Of a DNA stretch of 12,466 bases, positions 1 to 8,998 are shown piece by piece. The notes under the pieces are model-generated. The model was not told the origin of the DNA and did not search any database. It was given only the letters and a program-made list of their open reading frames with translations. The first letter of the stretch is position 1. Every line of letters starts with the position of its first letter. A program made the translations under genes and the position numbers. Source of the stretch: Saccoglossus kowalevskii (taxonomy: Eukaryota > Hemichordata > Enteropneusta > Harrimaniidae). The DNA is taken from NCBI RefSeq assembly GCF_000003605.2, contig NW_003114464.1:203836-216301 (forward strand). Reading direction: 5' to 3'.

Positions 1-407
1 TACCATGATGTATGTAAATTGGTGACCTTGTATGACCTTAAGTTCCTAAACTGATTAATTGTATTAAATACCATGATGTATGTAAATTGGTGACCTCATA
101 TGACCTTAAGGTCCTAGGCTGATTAATTGCATTAAATACCATGATGTATGAAATTGGTGACCTTGTATGACCCTAAGGTTCTAAACTGATTAATTGCATT
201 AAATACCATGATGTATGTAAATTGGTGACCTCATATGACCTTAAGGTCCTAAACTGATTAATTGCATTAAATACCATGATGTATGTAAATTGATGACCTC
301 ATATGACCTTAAGGTCCTAAACTGATTAATTGCATTAAATACCATGATGTATGTAAATTGATGACCTCACATGAACTTAATGCTGTGAACTGATTGTTAA
401 TTACGTT
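1..407. repeat. 68-bp tandem repeat, six copies, open at left edge
   Basis: Copies begin at 1, 69, 137, 204, 272 and 340, each with TACCATGATGTATG. The third copy is 67 bp because one T is missing from its TATGTAAATT; the others are 68 bp. The sixth copy decays after about 375 and the similarity fades near 407, so this is the right edge. The array starts exactly at base 1, so its left end is outside the window. Copies 1-5 differ by only a few substitutions, for example TTGTA against TCATA, which suggests recent homogenisation. Each unit contains TGACCT, four bases, then TGACCT, followed in most copies by TAAGGTCCT. No ORF of note crosses it. It is a minisatellite or satellite whose family I do not recognise. 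Confidence 0.95.
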
Positions 408-880
408 ATTGGTCTCCAGATGTAGTTAAGTGGGACTTCACCTCTGTGATTACTGTGTGTAGTCTCGTTGTTTTGTCATAAATCAGTGCAGCTATCTGCT
501 ATAATGCTGACATTGTTATTATCAGCTTCATTGACCACCCAAATTTCAAGGTAAAATTAATAGTATATGTATGTTAAAGTAAAATAAAGCCAATACATAA
601 TAATAACCTTTTCATTTTCAGACCTCAACTGCTAAGTGGTTGGTTTAGCTTATTAGCTATGCAAATGTATTCAAACATGTATTATGGCCCATAGGTGTCC
701 TCCAGCAAATACAAGAAAAAAACCATGATTGACATTCCTTAATAATATAATACATATGGATTGAATGAAATTGGTTGACAGAATTTGGATAATTTTATTG
801 ATTTTTGAAAGGTTCTGCATCAGAAAGCACATCCTTGTTTATGTGTACTAATATTTCAAACAGTGGAGCTTAGTAAACTA
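408..880. other. AT-rich intergenic or intronic stretch, no gene seen
   Basis: About 470 bases lie between the 68-bp array and the LINE tail. No ORF of useful length is present. The only signal is a pair of splice-like sequences: TTCAAG|GTAAAA at about 545-556, and a pyrimidine-rich stretch ending TTTTCAG at 621. They would define a 71-nt intron (551-621). The flanks do not form a convincing protein, so the pair is not called as an exon-intron structure. Confidence 0.5.
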
Positions 881-898
881 AACATTATATAATAATAC

Positions 899-904
899 TT
901 TATT
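899..904 (-). promoter_or_regulatory. AATAAA polyadenylation signal of the LINE tail
   Basis: The plus strand reads TTTATT here, which is AATAAA on the minus strand. It follows a T-rich 3' UTR and is followed at once by TATTATTATATAATG. It sits 173 bases downstream of the LINE stop codon, in the expected orientation. Confidence 0.6.
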
Positions 905-1076
905 GACATCATTCTGTTTGAAGAGAACATACAGTCAAGTGCTAAACTAATAATTAAAATAAAAAAAAATAAAAAATTGAATAAAATAAAATGAAAAAAA
1001 AAGTTAAAAAAGGAAGAAATAAATATGTAGTTTAAATAAATACACATATAAAATTATGAAATATTGATATATATAT

Positions 1077-1725
1077 TTAAAATGCACCACATTCTCTAAT
1101 ATAATTCGCAAGTTCCTTATCTACATTGCTCATAATGTATATGAACTTGTCATCTGGTTTCATCAAATAAAAAAATGGATGTATATACCTGCTAAGAAAT
1201 TTTTCCAAACAGCTTACATCTTGCATTTTTATGACTTGGACAATCAATCAAGAAATGGAATTCATCCTCCACTGCATCCGTATCACACTTTTTGCATACC
1301 CTTTCTTCAAACTTTATTTTTGGTCTAACATGCCTAGCCTTCTCTATTATTAGATCATGGTCACTTATCCTGAATTTACAGATACTTTTTCTATAGTGGG
1401 GGTCCTTAATTTGTGTTAAATACTGTTCCATTTTGAATTCATTTTTGAATTTACAATAAGTTCTTAATTTGTTATTTTCACCTGATGATGATTTTTTTGA
1501 GGTTATTTTTTTTTTCCATAATTCAATATAATTCTTTTCTATTTGGCTACTTATTTGTTGTATATGTTTTTTACCTCTACTCCAAAATCCATTTATTTCA
1601 CTTCCTATTATTTCCTGCACTGATTTTGCCCATTTTAGTTGATTATTAATATTGCATGTAATTGCATCATTTATTAGGATGTGTTTTTAGTACACATGTA
1701 TTGAAAATATTATGCCAATATCTAT
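1077..1725 (-). pseudogene. LINE reverse-transcriptase C-terminal fragment, frameshifted
   Basis: The best-preserved reading frame covers 1192-1620, about 142 codons. It remains open upstream through an in-frame segment containing WAKSVQEIIG until a stop near 1685. The protein is Lys-rich and ends in a knuckle-like C-x2-C-x9-H-x4-C motif (codons at 1240-1296) containing CKKC and DEFHF. A similar C..C...DEFHF...C pattern is common after the RT domain in animal LINE ORF2 proteins. Two frameshifts are visible. Near 1680 the frame moves from one containing YWHNIF. Near 1193-1203 an early TAG is met, while the next frame continues for about 38 codons to the TAA at 1077-1079. There is no catalytic RT motif (YxDD) in what remains, so it cannot encode a working enzyme. 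A host gene with a zinc knuckle is the alternative, but the nearby AATAAA tail and truncation argue for a retroelement. Confidence 0.72.
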
Positions 1726-1728
1726 GAT

Positions 1729-1730
<2 letters not shown>

Positions 1731-1775
<45 letters not shown>
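1731..1775. repeat. (TA)n microsatellite
   Basis: An uninterrupted run of alternating T and A, 45 bases or about 22.5 units. It lies directly beside the truncated 5' end of the LINE fragment, so it may have been the insertion site or have expanded at the junction. It also creates a false Tyr-Ile stretch in a minus-strand frame. Confidence 0.97.
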
Positions 1776-1779
<4 letters not shown>

Positions 1780-2169
1780 TGAATGAATAATTTTGAACAA
1801 ATGTCGAGTAGTTTTTTTTTGTCAGTGTGTTTTGGTATGACATACTAATAAATTGTAGCAGCATATTTAAATTAAGATCTATAAGTTTATCCATTAGCAA
1901 GACACAGTATACATACATCTAATAGCAGTTATAAATCTTTTGGTAAATTGGAAATCAGATTCATAGCCCTGCAGATGACCCACTAATCAAGACATTGCTA
2001 CAAAAAACACAAATTGGAAAGAGTTTATACCGATGAATATAATACCGAAAAACATTTTGAAATAGATAGATTCTTGCTATAATTTCCACCATGCATTTTT
2101 ATTCAACATGCACCTGTATGTATTACCTCCATGCGCTTATTTATTACATCCATAAACACAATATGCAGA
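1776..2169. other. AT-rich spacer, nothing recognised
   Basis: About 390 bases between the (TA)n tract and the 31-bp array. It holds scattered short T-runs and no ORF with coding character. I see no RNA gene or mobile-element end in it. Confidence 0.6.
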
Positions 2170-2527
2170 GTGAACCTGGTATGTGTGGATTTCAGGGAAT
2201 GTGAACCTGGTATGTGTGGATTTCAGGGAATGTGAACCTGGTATGTGTGGATTTCAGGGAATGTGAACCTGGTATGTGTGGATTTCAGGGTGTGTGAACC
2301 TGATATGTGTGGATTTCAGGGAATGTGAACCTGGTATGTGTGAATTTCAGGGAATGTGAACCTGGTATGTGTGGATTTCAGGGAATGTGAACCTGGTATG
2401 TGTGGATTTCAGGGAATGTGAACCTGGTATGTGTGGATTTCAGGGAATGTGAACCTGGTATGTGTGGATTTCAGGGAATGTGAACCTGGTATGTGTGGAC
2501 TTCAGGGAATGTGAACCTGGTATGTGG
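2170..2527. repeat. 31-bp minisatellite, 12 copies, homogeneous part
   Basis: The anchor GAACCTGG recurs at 2172, 2203, 2234, 2265, 2296, 2327, 2358, 2389, 2420, 2451, 2482 and 2513, exactly 31 bp apart each time. Each unit runs GAACCTGGTATGTGTGG followed by A(T/C)TTCAGGGAATGT, with few substitutions (one TGAATTTCAG unit, one GGGTGTGTGAACC unit). Units carry a donor-like GGTATGTG and an acceptor-like TTTCAG 17 bases apart. Because 31 is not a multiple of three, frames rotate and no protein repeat is implied. Confidence 0.96.
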
Positions 2528-3172
2528 GAACTCAGGCTATGTGGAATTTTGGGGAGTATGAACTTGGCATGTGTGGATTTCAGGGAATGTGAACCTGGTA
2601 TGTGTGAACTCAGGCTATGTGGAATTTTACGGAGTGTGAACCTGGAATGTGTGGACTTCAGGGAATGTGAACCTGGTATGTGGGAACTCGGGCTATGTGG
2701 AATTTTGGAAGTATGAACTTGGCATGTGTGGATTTCAGGGAATGTGAACCTGGTATGTGTGAACTCAGGCTATGTGGAATTTTGGGAGTATGAACTTGGC
2801 ATGTGTGGATTTCAGGGAATGTGAACCTGGTATGTGTGAACTCAGGCTATGTGGAATTTTGGGAGTATGAACTTGGCATGTGTGGATTTCAGGGAATGTG
2901 AACCTGGTATGTGTGAACTCAGGCTATGTGGAATTTTAGGGAGTGTGAACCTGTGGCATGTGTGGACTTCAGGGAATGTGAACCTGGTGTGTGGGAACTC
3001 AGGCTATGTGGAATTTTGGGGAGTATGAACTTGGCATGTGTGGATTTCAGGGAATGTGAACCTGGTATGTGTGAACTCAGGCTGTGTCGAATTTTAGGGA
3101 GTATGTACTTGGCATGTGTGGATTTCAGGGAATGTGAACTTGGCATGTGATAATTCAGGCTGTGTGGAATTA
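2528..3172. repeat. 77-78 bp composite repeat built from the 31-bp monomer
   Basis: From 2528 the array changes period. The anchor GAACTC(A/G)GGCT starts at 2528, 2606, 2684, 2761, 2838, 2915, 2995 and 3073, with a degraded start at 3151. Steps are 78, 78, 77, 77, 77, 80, 78 and 78 bp. Each composite is a diverged monomer of 31-32 bp (GAACTCAGGCTATGTGG, then AATTTTGGG and GAGTAT), a near-standard 31-bp monomer (GAACTTGGCATGTGTGG...), and a 15-bp truncated monomer (GAACCTGGTATGTGT). This is higher-order structure created inside the older 31-bp array. The 78-bp period is divisible by three, which explains open frames on both strands here; none looks like a gene. Confidence 0.93.
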
Positions 3173-3440
3173 CCTTCATTGAATATTTTTGTAATTTTTG
3201 AAAAAAATACATATTTTCAACTTTTTGTCCAAGTCCAATTGCTTTGATATTTGAATATTAGTACATGTATATTGGTATCTCAAGTGATCATCATTTCATG
3301 AAGATATCTTCATTGTTGTTTTATTCAAGCAGAGCTAATCATATCACTGATTATCCATTGTTGGTCGTGTCTGATTGCTTTGATATCATACATTAGGTAC
3401 CTTAGGTAGACCCCTCTCAGATTTGTTAGTCCCCGTTCAG
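3173..3440. repeat. diverged T-rich interspersed repeat, two partial copies
   Basis: Two partial copies of the family seen again at 4028-4665. The shared core ATTGCTTTGATAT occurs at 3238 and 3374, with CTCTCAGATTTGTT at 3414-3427 and TATTTTCAACTTTTTGTCC at about 3211-3229. The segment around 3330-3358 (CTAATCATATCACTGATTATCC) matches CTTATCATATAACTGATTGTCC at about 4128. A 16-bp perfect palindrome, ATGAAGATATCTTCAT, lies at 3298-3313. No coding capacity is visible. The family is unidentified, perhaps the body of an old non-autonomous transposon. Confidence 0.6.
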
Positions 3441-4027
3441 GCACAGCCATTTCTATTTTCCGCTTTCCGTCTTCAACATTTTCTCAGAAATTCTACAGCA
3501 GATATCAGTGAAACTTGGCAGGTTAATGAACAAGTCTCTACCGAGTATGTACATAATTTTTTTTCCAGATTTGAAAACCCTAAATGGGTCTTTTTCAAGA
3601 TTTCATCCAAAATTACCTCTCCCTACTGCACTGACAGAGCATCTGAGCATGCTCAGATAAATAATTAGCTTAGATTGTAATGCTTGGGTTTTTAGTGATG
3701 TCATGACCTGGTCTGAATCAGTGACAGATGGGTCGTACCATTACCAATCTCAGTGAAATTGTTGAGGGGTGTCAGGGCTACATTTTTATGGGAATTATAG
3801 CGGTGATAATGAAACAAACCCAGGTCAAGTTGTTATTAAAGGTACATCAAGGTTTACTCAGATTTATGAATGCAGTTTATTGAGCATGTATGAGACATAG
3901 TTTGGTTGCACTTGTGTACTCAGGTCAATGAAAGTAGAGTACATATTAATTCAATTGTTTGCAGATGTTCCATGTATTATTTTAACATGAGTATTTTATA
4001 ATTAAATAACGAGGACTGTGACATTCA
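3441..4027. other. gene-free stretch, no confident feature
   Basis: About 590 bases. A forward open frame of 81 codons (3423-3668) begins inside the diffuse repeat and has no recognisable domain, signal peptide or codon pattern, so I do not call it a gene. The phrase GTGAAACTTGGCAGG near 3509 resembles wording seen in other animal T-rich repeats, but I cannot assign it. No RNA gene was found. Confidence 0.5.
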
Positions 4028-4665
4028 TGTCTTGTTCATTTCGTGATGATTTCTCTAATTTTGATGAATATTTTTGGTAAAAACTGATATTACTTTTTAG
4101 CCACGCTGTCGACTTTGTCGAGCGAAGCTTATCATATAACTGATTGTCCGTCTTCGTCCTTGTCAACTTTTTATATTTTCAACTTTTTCTTGAACACTAC
4201 AATTCTTATTGCTTTGATACTTGGTGTATATGTACCTTGTGCAGACCTCTCTCAGATTTGTTCATTTTGTGAGGATATCTTTAATTCTCTAATTTTGATG
4301 AATATTTTCGACTTCTTGTTAAAAACCGCAAGTCTGATTGCGCTGATATTATACATATAGGTACTACAGGTAGTCTCCTCTTTGTTCATTTCGTGATGAT
4401 ATCTTTGATTCCCTATTTGGATAAATATTTTTTGTAATTTTCAGTAAAAATTGATATTTTCAACTTTTTTTTAAAAAACGCAAGTCTGATTGCTTTGATA
4501 TTACATATATAGGTACTACATGTGGACCTCTCTCAGATTTGTTCATTTTGGGATGATATCTTTAATTCTCTAATTTTGGTGAATATTTTCGTAATGTTTT
4601 GGTAAAAAGTGATATTTTCGAATTCTTGTTGAAAACCGTAAGTCTGATTGCTTTGCTATTATTGC
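4028..4665. repeat. diverged T-rich repeat, about four tandem-like copies
   Basis: The core ATTGC(T/G)(T/C)TGATA is found at 4208, 4337 and 4489, with ATTGCTTTGCTATT at 4647; the spacings are 129, 152 and 158 bp. Around each core the same phrases recur in order: TTTTCAACTT or TTTTCGAATTC, AAAACCGCAAGTCTG, a TACATATAGGTACTAC stretch, CTCTCAGATTTGTTCATTT, GATGATATCTTTAATTC, and TCTAATTTTGATGAATATTTTCG. Copies are well diverged, with indels, so this is an old array. An 81-codon open frame at 4115-4360 lies entirely within the repeat and is not supported as a gene. A short hairpin starts the array at 4104-4124. Confidence 0.75.
4104..4124. other. short hairpin at head of the T-rich repeat
   Basis: TCGAC (4109-4113), TTT, then GTCGA (4117-4121) forms a perfect 5-bp stem with a 3-nt loop. 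CGC (4104-4106) and GCG (4122-4124) extend it past a TG bulge. It lies just before GAAGCTTATCATATAACTG, the start of the repeat phrase. It may be a terminal structure of the repeat, but a second copy is not seen here. Confidence 0.4.
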
Positions 4666-5227
4666 TGGGAAAGGATTGATTAGTCCAAGAAAAATGTTCT
4701 GCTTGGAATGTGTCTGAAACCCTCATTTAATATGCAAGAATGTAGGATTGTACCAAGAAAATTGTTTTTCTGGAGTAAATTGTAGTGTATTTTACTTATG
4801 AATGGTCAAAAAGTGCATGGAGATTTTATGAAAATGTGTGGATGTTGTGAATGATGTCGTTTGCTCACAGTTGCACAATAAATAGTGGACTATTTTGGGC
4901 GTAGCTATAAAATGTATCACCAAAGTACTCACATGTGATTTATGTTTGTGAATTTATATAATAAAAATTGTTTATGAAATTTTTTTTTTTTATATTTTTT
5001 CAATGGATTGAATTTATAAATGATGGGTTATTTTGTTATACCATCACTCGAATTATGTGTTACGAATTTCTGATAGTTTAGGCTTTGCGTTCTATGGGCT
5101 GTGTCCATGTCCACTGTACACCAGTAAATGTCTTCTCGTTCACATGCGATTTTTGTTAATTTCGTGGGGTAACTGAAATCAAGGCTGTGTTGTTTTCCTT
5201 AGCGTTTTGGCATTATACGACTTGCAG
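4666..5227. other. unique AT-rich sequence, no gene seen
   Basis: About 560 bases without an ORF of note. It includes a T-run of about a dozen bases near 4980-4992 followed by TATATTTTTTC. No similarity to the arrays and no RNA gene are apparent. Confidence 0.5.
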
Positions 5228-5310
5228 TTCCCTCTTGATGGATTTTGTGTGACTGGTCGTGGTGTTTGTAAACGTATCGAACTGTAGTATTGCATGTATG
5301 AAAATCCGCC
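5228..5310. repeat. diverged direct duplication, copy A
   Basis: Copy A runs from TTCCCTCTTGATGG to AAATCCGCC. Its partner is at 5411-5495. They share TTCCCT(C/T)TTGA, TTTGTGTGACTG(G/A)(T/C)CGTGG, TGTTTGTAAAC, TCGAACTGTAGTA and AAATC(C/T)GCC, in the same order. The offset is 183 bp. Indels separate the blocks, so the duplication is old and has no coding frame. Confidence 0.7.
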
Positions 5311-5410
5311 CCGGGAAATCTGCAAGCAAAGTTTTAAATTGCCATTTTCACGCTATGTCATATGTTGAGTATGTACAATTGTTCGTCTTGTGTTCCCGAC
5401 GCATTTAAAA

Positions 5411-5495
5411 TTCCCTTTTGAATTTGGGGGACTTTGTGTGACTGACCGTGGTGTTTGTAAACTTTAGTCGAACTGTAGTAGTTCGTAAATCTGCC
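5411..5495. repeat. diverged direct duplication, copy B
   Basis: Copy B of the duplication at 5228-5310. It has an insertion of GGGGGAC-like sequence after TTGAATTT and TTTAG before TCGAACTG. Sequence beyond both ends does not align well by eye. Confidence 0.7.
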
Positions 5496-5784
5496 ACAAC
5501 GTAGACTGAAAGTGATTTCCATTTACTTCATCTGTTATAAATCAACTGTATTAGCTTCCTTCGAACTTCCTATTGCCATCGAGAGTATGTCTACTGCACT
5601 CGGCGGTGTAGTGCGTATCTATCTTCTTGTATATATATTATATGAAACGCACCCGAACCCCGGAAATTGGGTTGGTCTCGTCATGTAATTTCTTACCTTG
5701 TTCACTTTCAAAATTGAACATGGAGCCATACAATGGAATGCTTGAGATAGTTTACTTGTAAATTGAAGTCTTGCAGCACAGTTA

Positions 5785-5802
5785 ACACCTCGACCGAGGT
5801 GT
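5785..5802. other. perfect 8-bp inverted repeat
   Basis: ACACCTCG, two bases (AC), then CGAGGTGT. The arms are perfectly complementary. With only a 2-nt gap a hairpin would be strained, so it is better seen as a palindromic site than as an RNA stem. No partner site was noticed. Confidence 0.6.
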
Positions 5803-7084
5803 GACCACCTTATTGTTTATTGTGTAATCGGCTCCCTTTTACATTACAGATGGATGAATGGAGATGTCTGTTTCTGTCACTTGTAGAAAACTAACCACAA
5901 GAGTCCCAACAAGTATGGGTGAGATGAGAAGCATTATATGTATCAATAAATCTGTTTCCATATCCGTTAGATAAATACGGCCAATTAAATGTTGAGTTTT
6001 TCATTAAAATATCAGCATTCAAGTGACTGTGCGTAGCTCTGATGTTTTGTCGCACGTCAAAGCATCGGCTTATCTGTTGTTATCACAGTGGGTGACGGCC
6101 GTGTTTTAAATTCAGACAAAAATCATCACGGTTATAGACAAAATGCCTGTGCCTGGTGATTGTTTTTTTATGCGAGGTTACAATGGGTAGAGTTGTTTTT
6201 AATTCCAGCTGAGGTCACAAACCCAGGATTACGTTTGGTGAATGACACTGTGACACGATGTCCAACATTGAAAGCCAACGACTACATCCACCATCCCCAC
6301 CCCAGACCATAATATCTTTTCAACAAATAGATTGATAATTGCCGTCACTATTATTGCTGCAGTTTTAGGAAGTGTTAATAAATATTGTTTTGTCACATTG
6401 CTACATTTATTTTGTTATTGCACGTCATATTTAATTAAGGTAAGTATATTTGACTGATGAAAATGGAAATACATGTTATCAAAAGTAAAATAGAGAAGCA
6501 GTGAAATTATGCAAAGTACTGTTTGCATGACGTCCAACTCGAGGTCTTAGAAAGAGAGTGTACGCTCACTTGTAAAAGTTGGCGTGGGAAAAACAATGGA
6601 ATTACACAGTTTGGGGAGTACATGCATGACTCATTACAAGAAACCAGAATTATTTTACGCACGTACACAAGTTGTCATTGCATGCATAGAGTTTTTAATG
6701 CCGGGGTCGACCACCGTGTTTGTATTTGTTGGCACCTATAACAACGCTCAATGATTATACAATCGTTTTCAAACGTATTTTTAACGTTACAGAGAAGCAA
6801 CATAAAGCAAAGTAACAGAAAAGCAGCATATGTGTTTCTGGCCACTAATGTAGTCTCGATCAAATGTGTATTTTACATGTAAATTTATATTTTCATGAGG
6901 ATCAGCCAATCGAAGCCAAATGATTCGTAATTATACGATCATGGAATGATTCGTGCCCACTGCCTAAATGTCGCGACATGCAAATTTGCACTACCATTGC
7001 TGAAGTGTCAATCTATGAAGGTTGATCCGGACATATGAGCAAAATGGGAATGTACATTTCATTAATAAAACGTCATTCTTGTAT

Positions 7085-7116
7085 GTGTGCACACTTTCAT
7101 GCAAGTGTACGCACAC
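7085..7116. other. imperfect hairpin, 12-bp arm with 2-nt bulge
   Basis: GTGTGCACACTT (7085-7096) pairs with AAGTGTACGCACAC (7103-7116) around the loop TCATGC; the right arm has two extra bases that would bulge. The left arm also contains the palindrome GTGTGCACAC. It could be chance GT/AC-rich sequence. Confidence 0.45.
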
Positions 7117-8998
7117 ACTGAAGACAAAACAAACGTCAGAGTTGCGTCTTTATTACTATTAAATATAATTGTGGCCGGTCCCGGCATTTATCTTGCGTAA
7201 ATCAAAATAGTACTCTCAAAAACTTTCTGTATACACTGGCAACTTATGGTTACTTGAAATCAGACACACGCACTTCTCATTCTATTGTAGGTCCCATGCC
7301 TACTATTACACGTAAAAGTTAGCCTAGTCCCTCATTACCAGACGCGTCCATCTTACAGGGTTCAACCTGCGTGAATATTTAATTAAATATGGTTGCGTCA
7401 GTTTTAACAAACGTCTACAATCACTTGGGGGCTGAAAATCAATAAATACTAATTTTAAAAAAAAAAAAATCATCCGCTATACGCATATAAATGAACAAGT
7501 TGTGAAACATAGCACCTAGTAAATCGACACCTTGTCGGTTTCAAATTTCGATTTCTTACCTTAAAATACGAAACAAAAAGTTTAGAGGGGATCTGGTGTT
7601 ACGTTAATAACCATTGTTCATAATCGCTAACTTGGTTTTATTCAAAACTGCACAAATTCCGCGTTTTCTAATGATATCTGACGATTTAATGAAGGAAAAT
7701 GGCCAGCAGCCAGAATCAAGGGGGATTCGCACAGAGTTTTGGGTAAATCAAGTGCGCATACTCATTTTCATCCAATCAGGCCTGTCATAACTGCGAGTAT
7801 TTCCTTGAGCATGACAACGAGACATTGTATCAATTCCACATATGTGAGCATGACAATGGGACATCGTATCAACTCCACATATGTGAGCATGACATTGAGA
7901 CATCATATCAATTCCACATATGTGAGCATGACAATGGGACATTGCATCAATTCCACGTAAGTGAGCATGACATCGAGACATCATATCAATTCCACGTAAG
8001 TGAGCATGACAATGAGACATTGCATCAATTCGACATATGAACATGACAATGAGACATTGCATCAATTCCACAATTGTGAGCACGACATCGAGACATATCA
8101 ATTCCACATATGTGAGCATGACATCGAGACATTGCATCAATTCGACATACGTGAGCATAACATCGTGACATCATATCAATTCCACATATGTGAGCATGAC
8201 AATGGGACATTGCATCAATTCCACGTAAGTGAGCATGACAATGGGACATTGCATCAATTCCACGTATGTGAGCACGACATCGAGACATTGCATCAATTCC
8301 ACATATGTGAGCATGACATCGAGACATTGCATCAATTCGACATACGTGAGCATGACAATGAGACATCATATCAATTCCACATATGTGAGCATGACAATGG
8401 GACATTGCATCAATTCCACGTAAGTGAGCATGACAATGGGACATAGCATCAATTCCATGTATGTGAGCACGACATCGAGACATTGCATCAATTCGACATA
8501 TGTGAGCATAACATTGTGACATCATATCAATTCCACATATGTGAGCATGACAATGGGACATTGCATCAATTCCACGTTTGTGAGCACGACATCGAGACAT
8601 ATCAATTCCACATATGTGAGCATGACATCGAGACATTGCATCAATTCGACATACGTGAGCATAACATCGTGACATCATATCAATTCCACATATGTGAGCA
8701 TGACAATGGGACATTGCATCAATTCCACGTAAGTGAGCATGACAATGGGACATTGCATCAATTCCACGTATGTGAGCACGACATCGAGACATTGCATCAA
8801 TTCGACATATGTGAGCATGACAATGGGACATTGCATCAATTCCACATACGTGAGCATGACAATGAGACATCATATCAATTCCACATATGTGAGCATGACA
8901 ATGGGACATTGCATCAATTCCACGTAAGTGAGCATGACATCGAGACATCATATCAATTCCACATACGTGAGCATGACAATGAGACATTGCATCAATTC

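Larger units (their letters stand above)
881..1725 (-). mobile_element. 5'-truncated LINE (non-LTR retrotransposon) 3' end
   Basis: Read on the minus strand, this segment has the order expected of a LINE 3' end. First comes the end of a reverse-transcriptase ORF (about 1725 down to a TAA at 1077-1079). A T-rich 3' UTR follows, then GTCAATAAAG (AATAAA at 899-904) and a short TATTATTATATAATG tail ending near 881. A tail of AATAAAG followed by ATT-type repeats is typical of several animal LINE clades. The endonuclease and catalytic RT domains are absent, so this is a 5'-truncated, dead insertion. The truncated end lies next to a (TA)n tract. I saw no clear target-site duplication. The exact clade cannot be set from the sequence alone; CR1-like or a related clade is a guess. 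Confidence 0.75.
5496..7806. other. about 2.3 kb of unique sequence, no gene called
   Basis: This is the least repetitive stretch in the window. Open frames of 72 codons (6523-6741, plus) and 62 codons (6675-6863, minus) overlap each other and show no domain or compositional sign of coding. A strong donor-like AAG|GTAAGTAT occurs at 6437-6446, but no coding exon leads into it; a 5' UTR exon end remains possible. Other marks are a perfect inverted repeat at 5785-5802, an imperfect hairpin at 7085-7116, a long A-run near 7457-7469 and two short microsatellite-free AT tracts. A distal regulatory or intronic region is plausible but not shown. Confidence 0.45.

Noticed and set aside
551-621. Possible 71-nt intron with GTAAAA donor and TTTTCAG acceptor
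   Set aside because: The spliced product would be only about 39 codons (ATG near 504) with no recognisable content; such site pairs are common by chance in AT-rich DNA.
856-1047. 63-codon minus-strand Phe-rich ORF
   Set aside because: It falls in the T-rich 3' UTR and tail of the LINE and reflects low-complexity sequence.
2462-3212. ORFs on both strands of the 31/78-bp array
   Set aside because: The 78-bp period is divisible by three, so open frames repeat by arithmetic; opposite strands are open at the same place.
3298-3313. 16-bp perfect palindrome ATGAAGATATCTTCAT
   Set aside because: It is noted inside the T-rich repeat entry. The matching phrase in other copies (GATGATATCTTTAAT) is not palindromic, so it is probably accidental.
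3423-3668. 81-codon plus-strand ORF
   Set aside because: It begins in a diverged interspersed repeat and has no domain, signal peptide or neighbouring exon signals; it is within chance length for this composition.
4115-4360. 81-codon plus-strand ORF with hydrophobic residues
   Set aside because: It lies wholly inside the T-rich repeat; T-rich codons give Phe, Leu and Ile by composition, not as evidence of membrane segments.
6523-6863. Overlapping 72-codon plus and 62-codon minus ORFs
   Set aside because: They overlap on opposite strands, with no recognisable motif and no start or stop context suggesting a gene.
7359-7370. GGTTCAACCTGC as a tRNA or SINE B-box
   Set aside because: It only partly matches the B-box consensus, and no A-box or tRNA-like fold precedes it.
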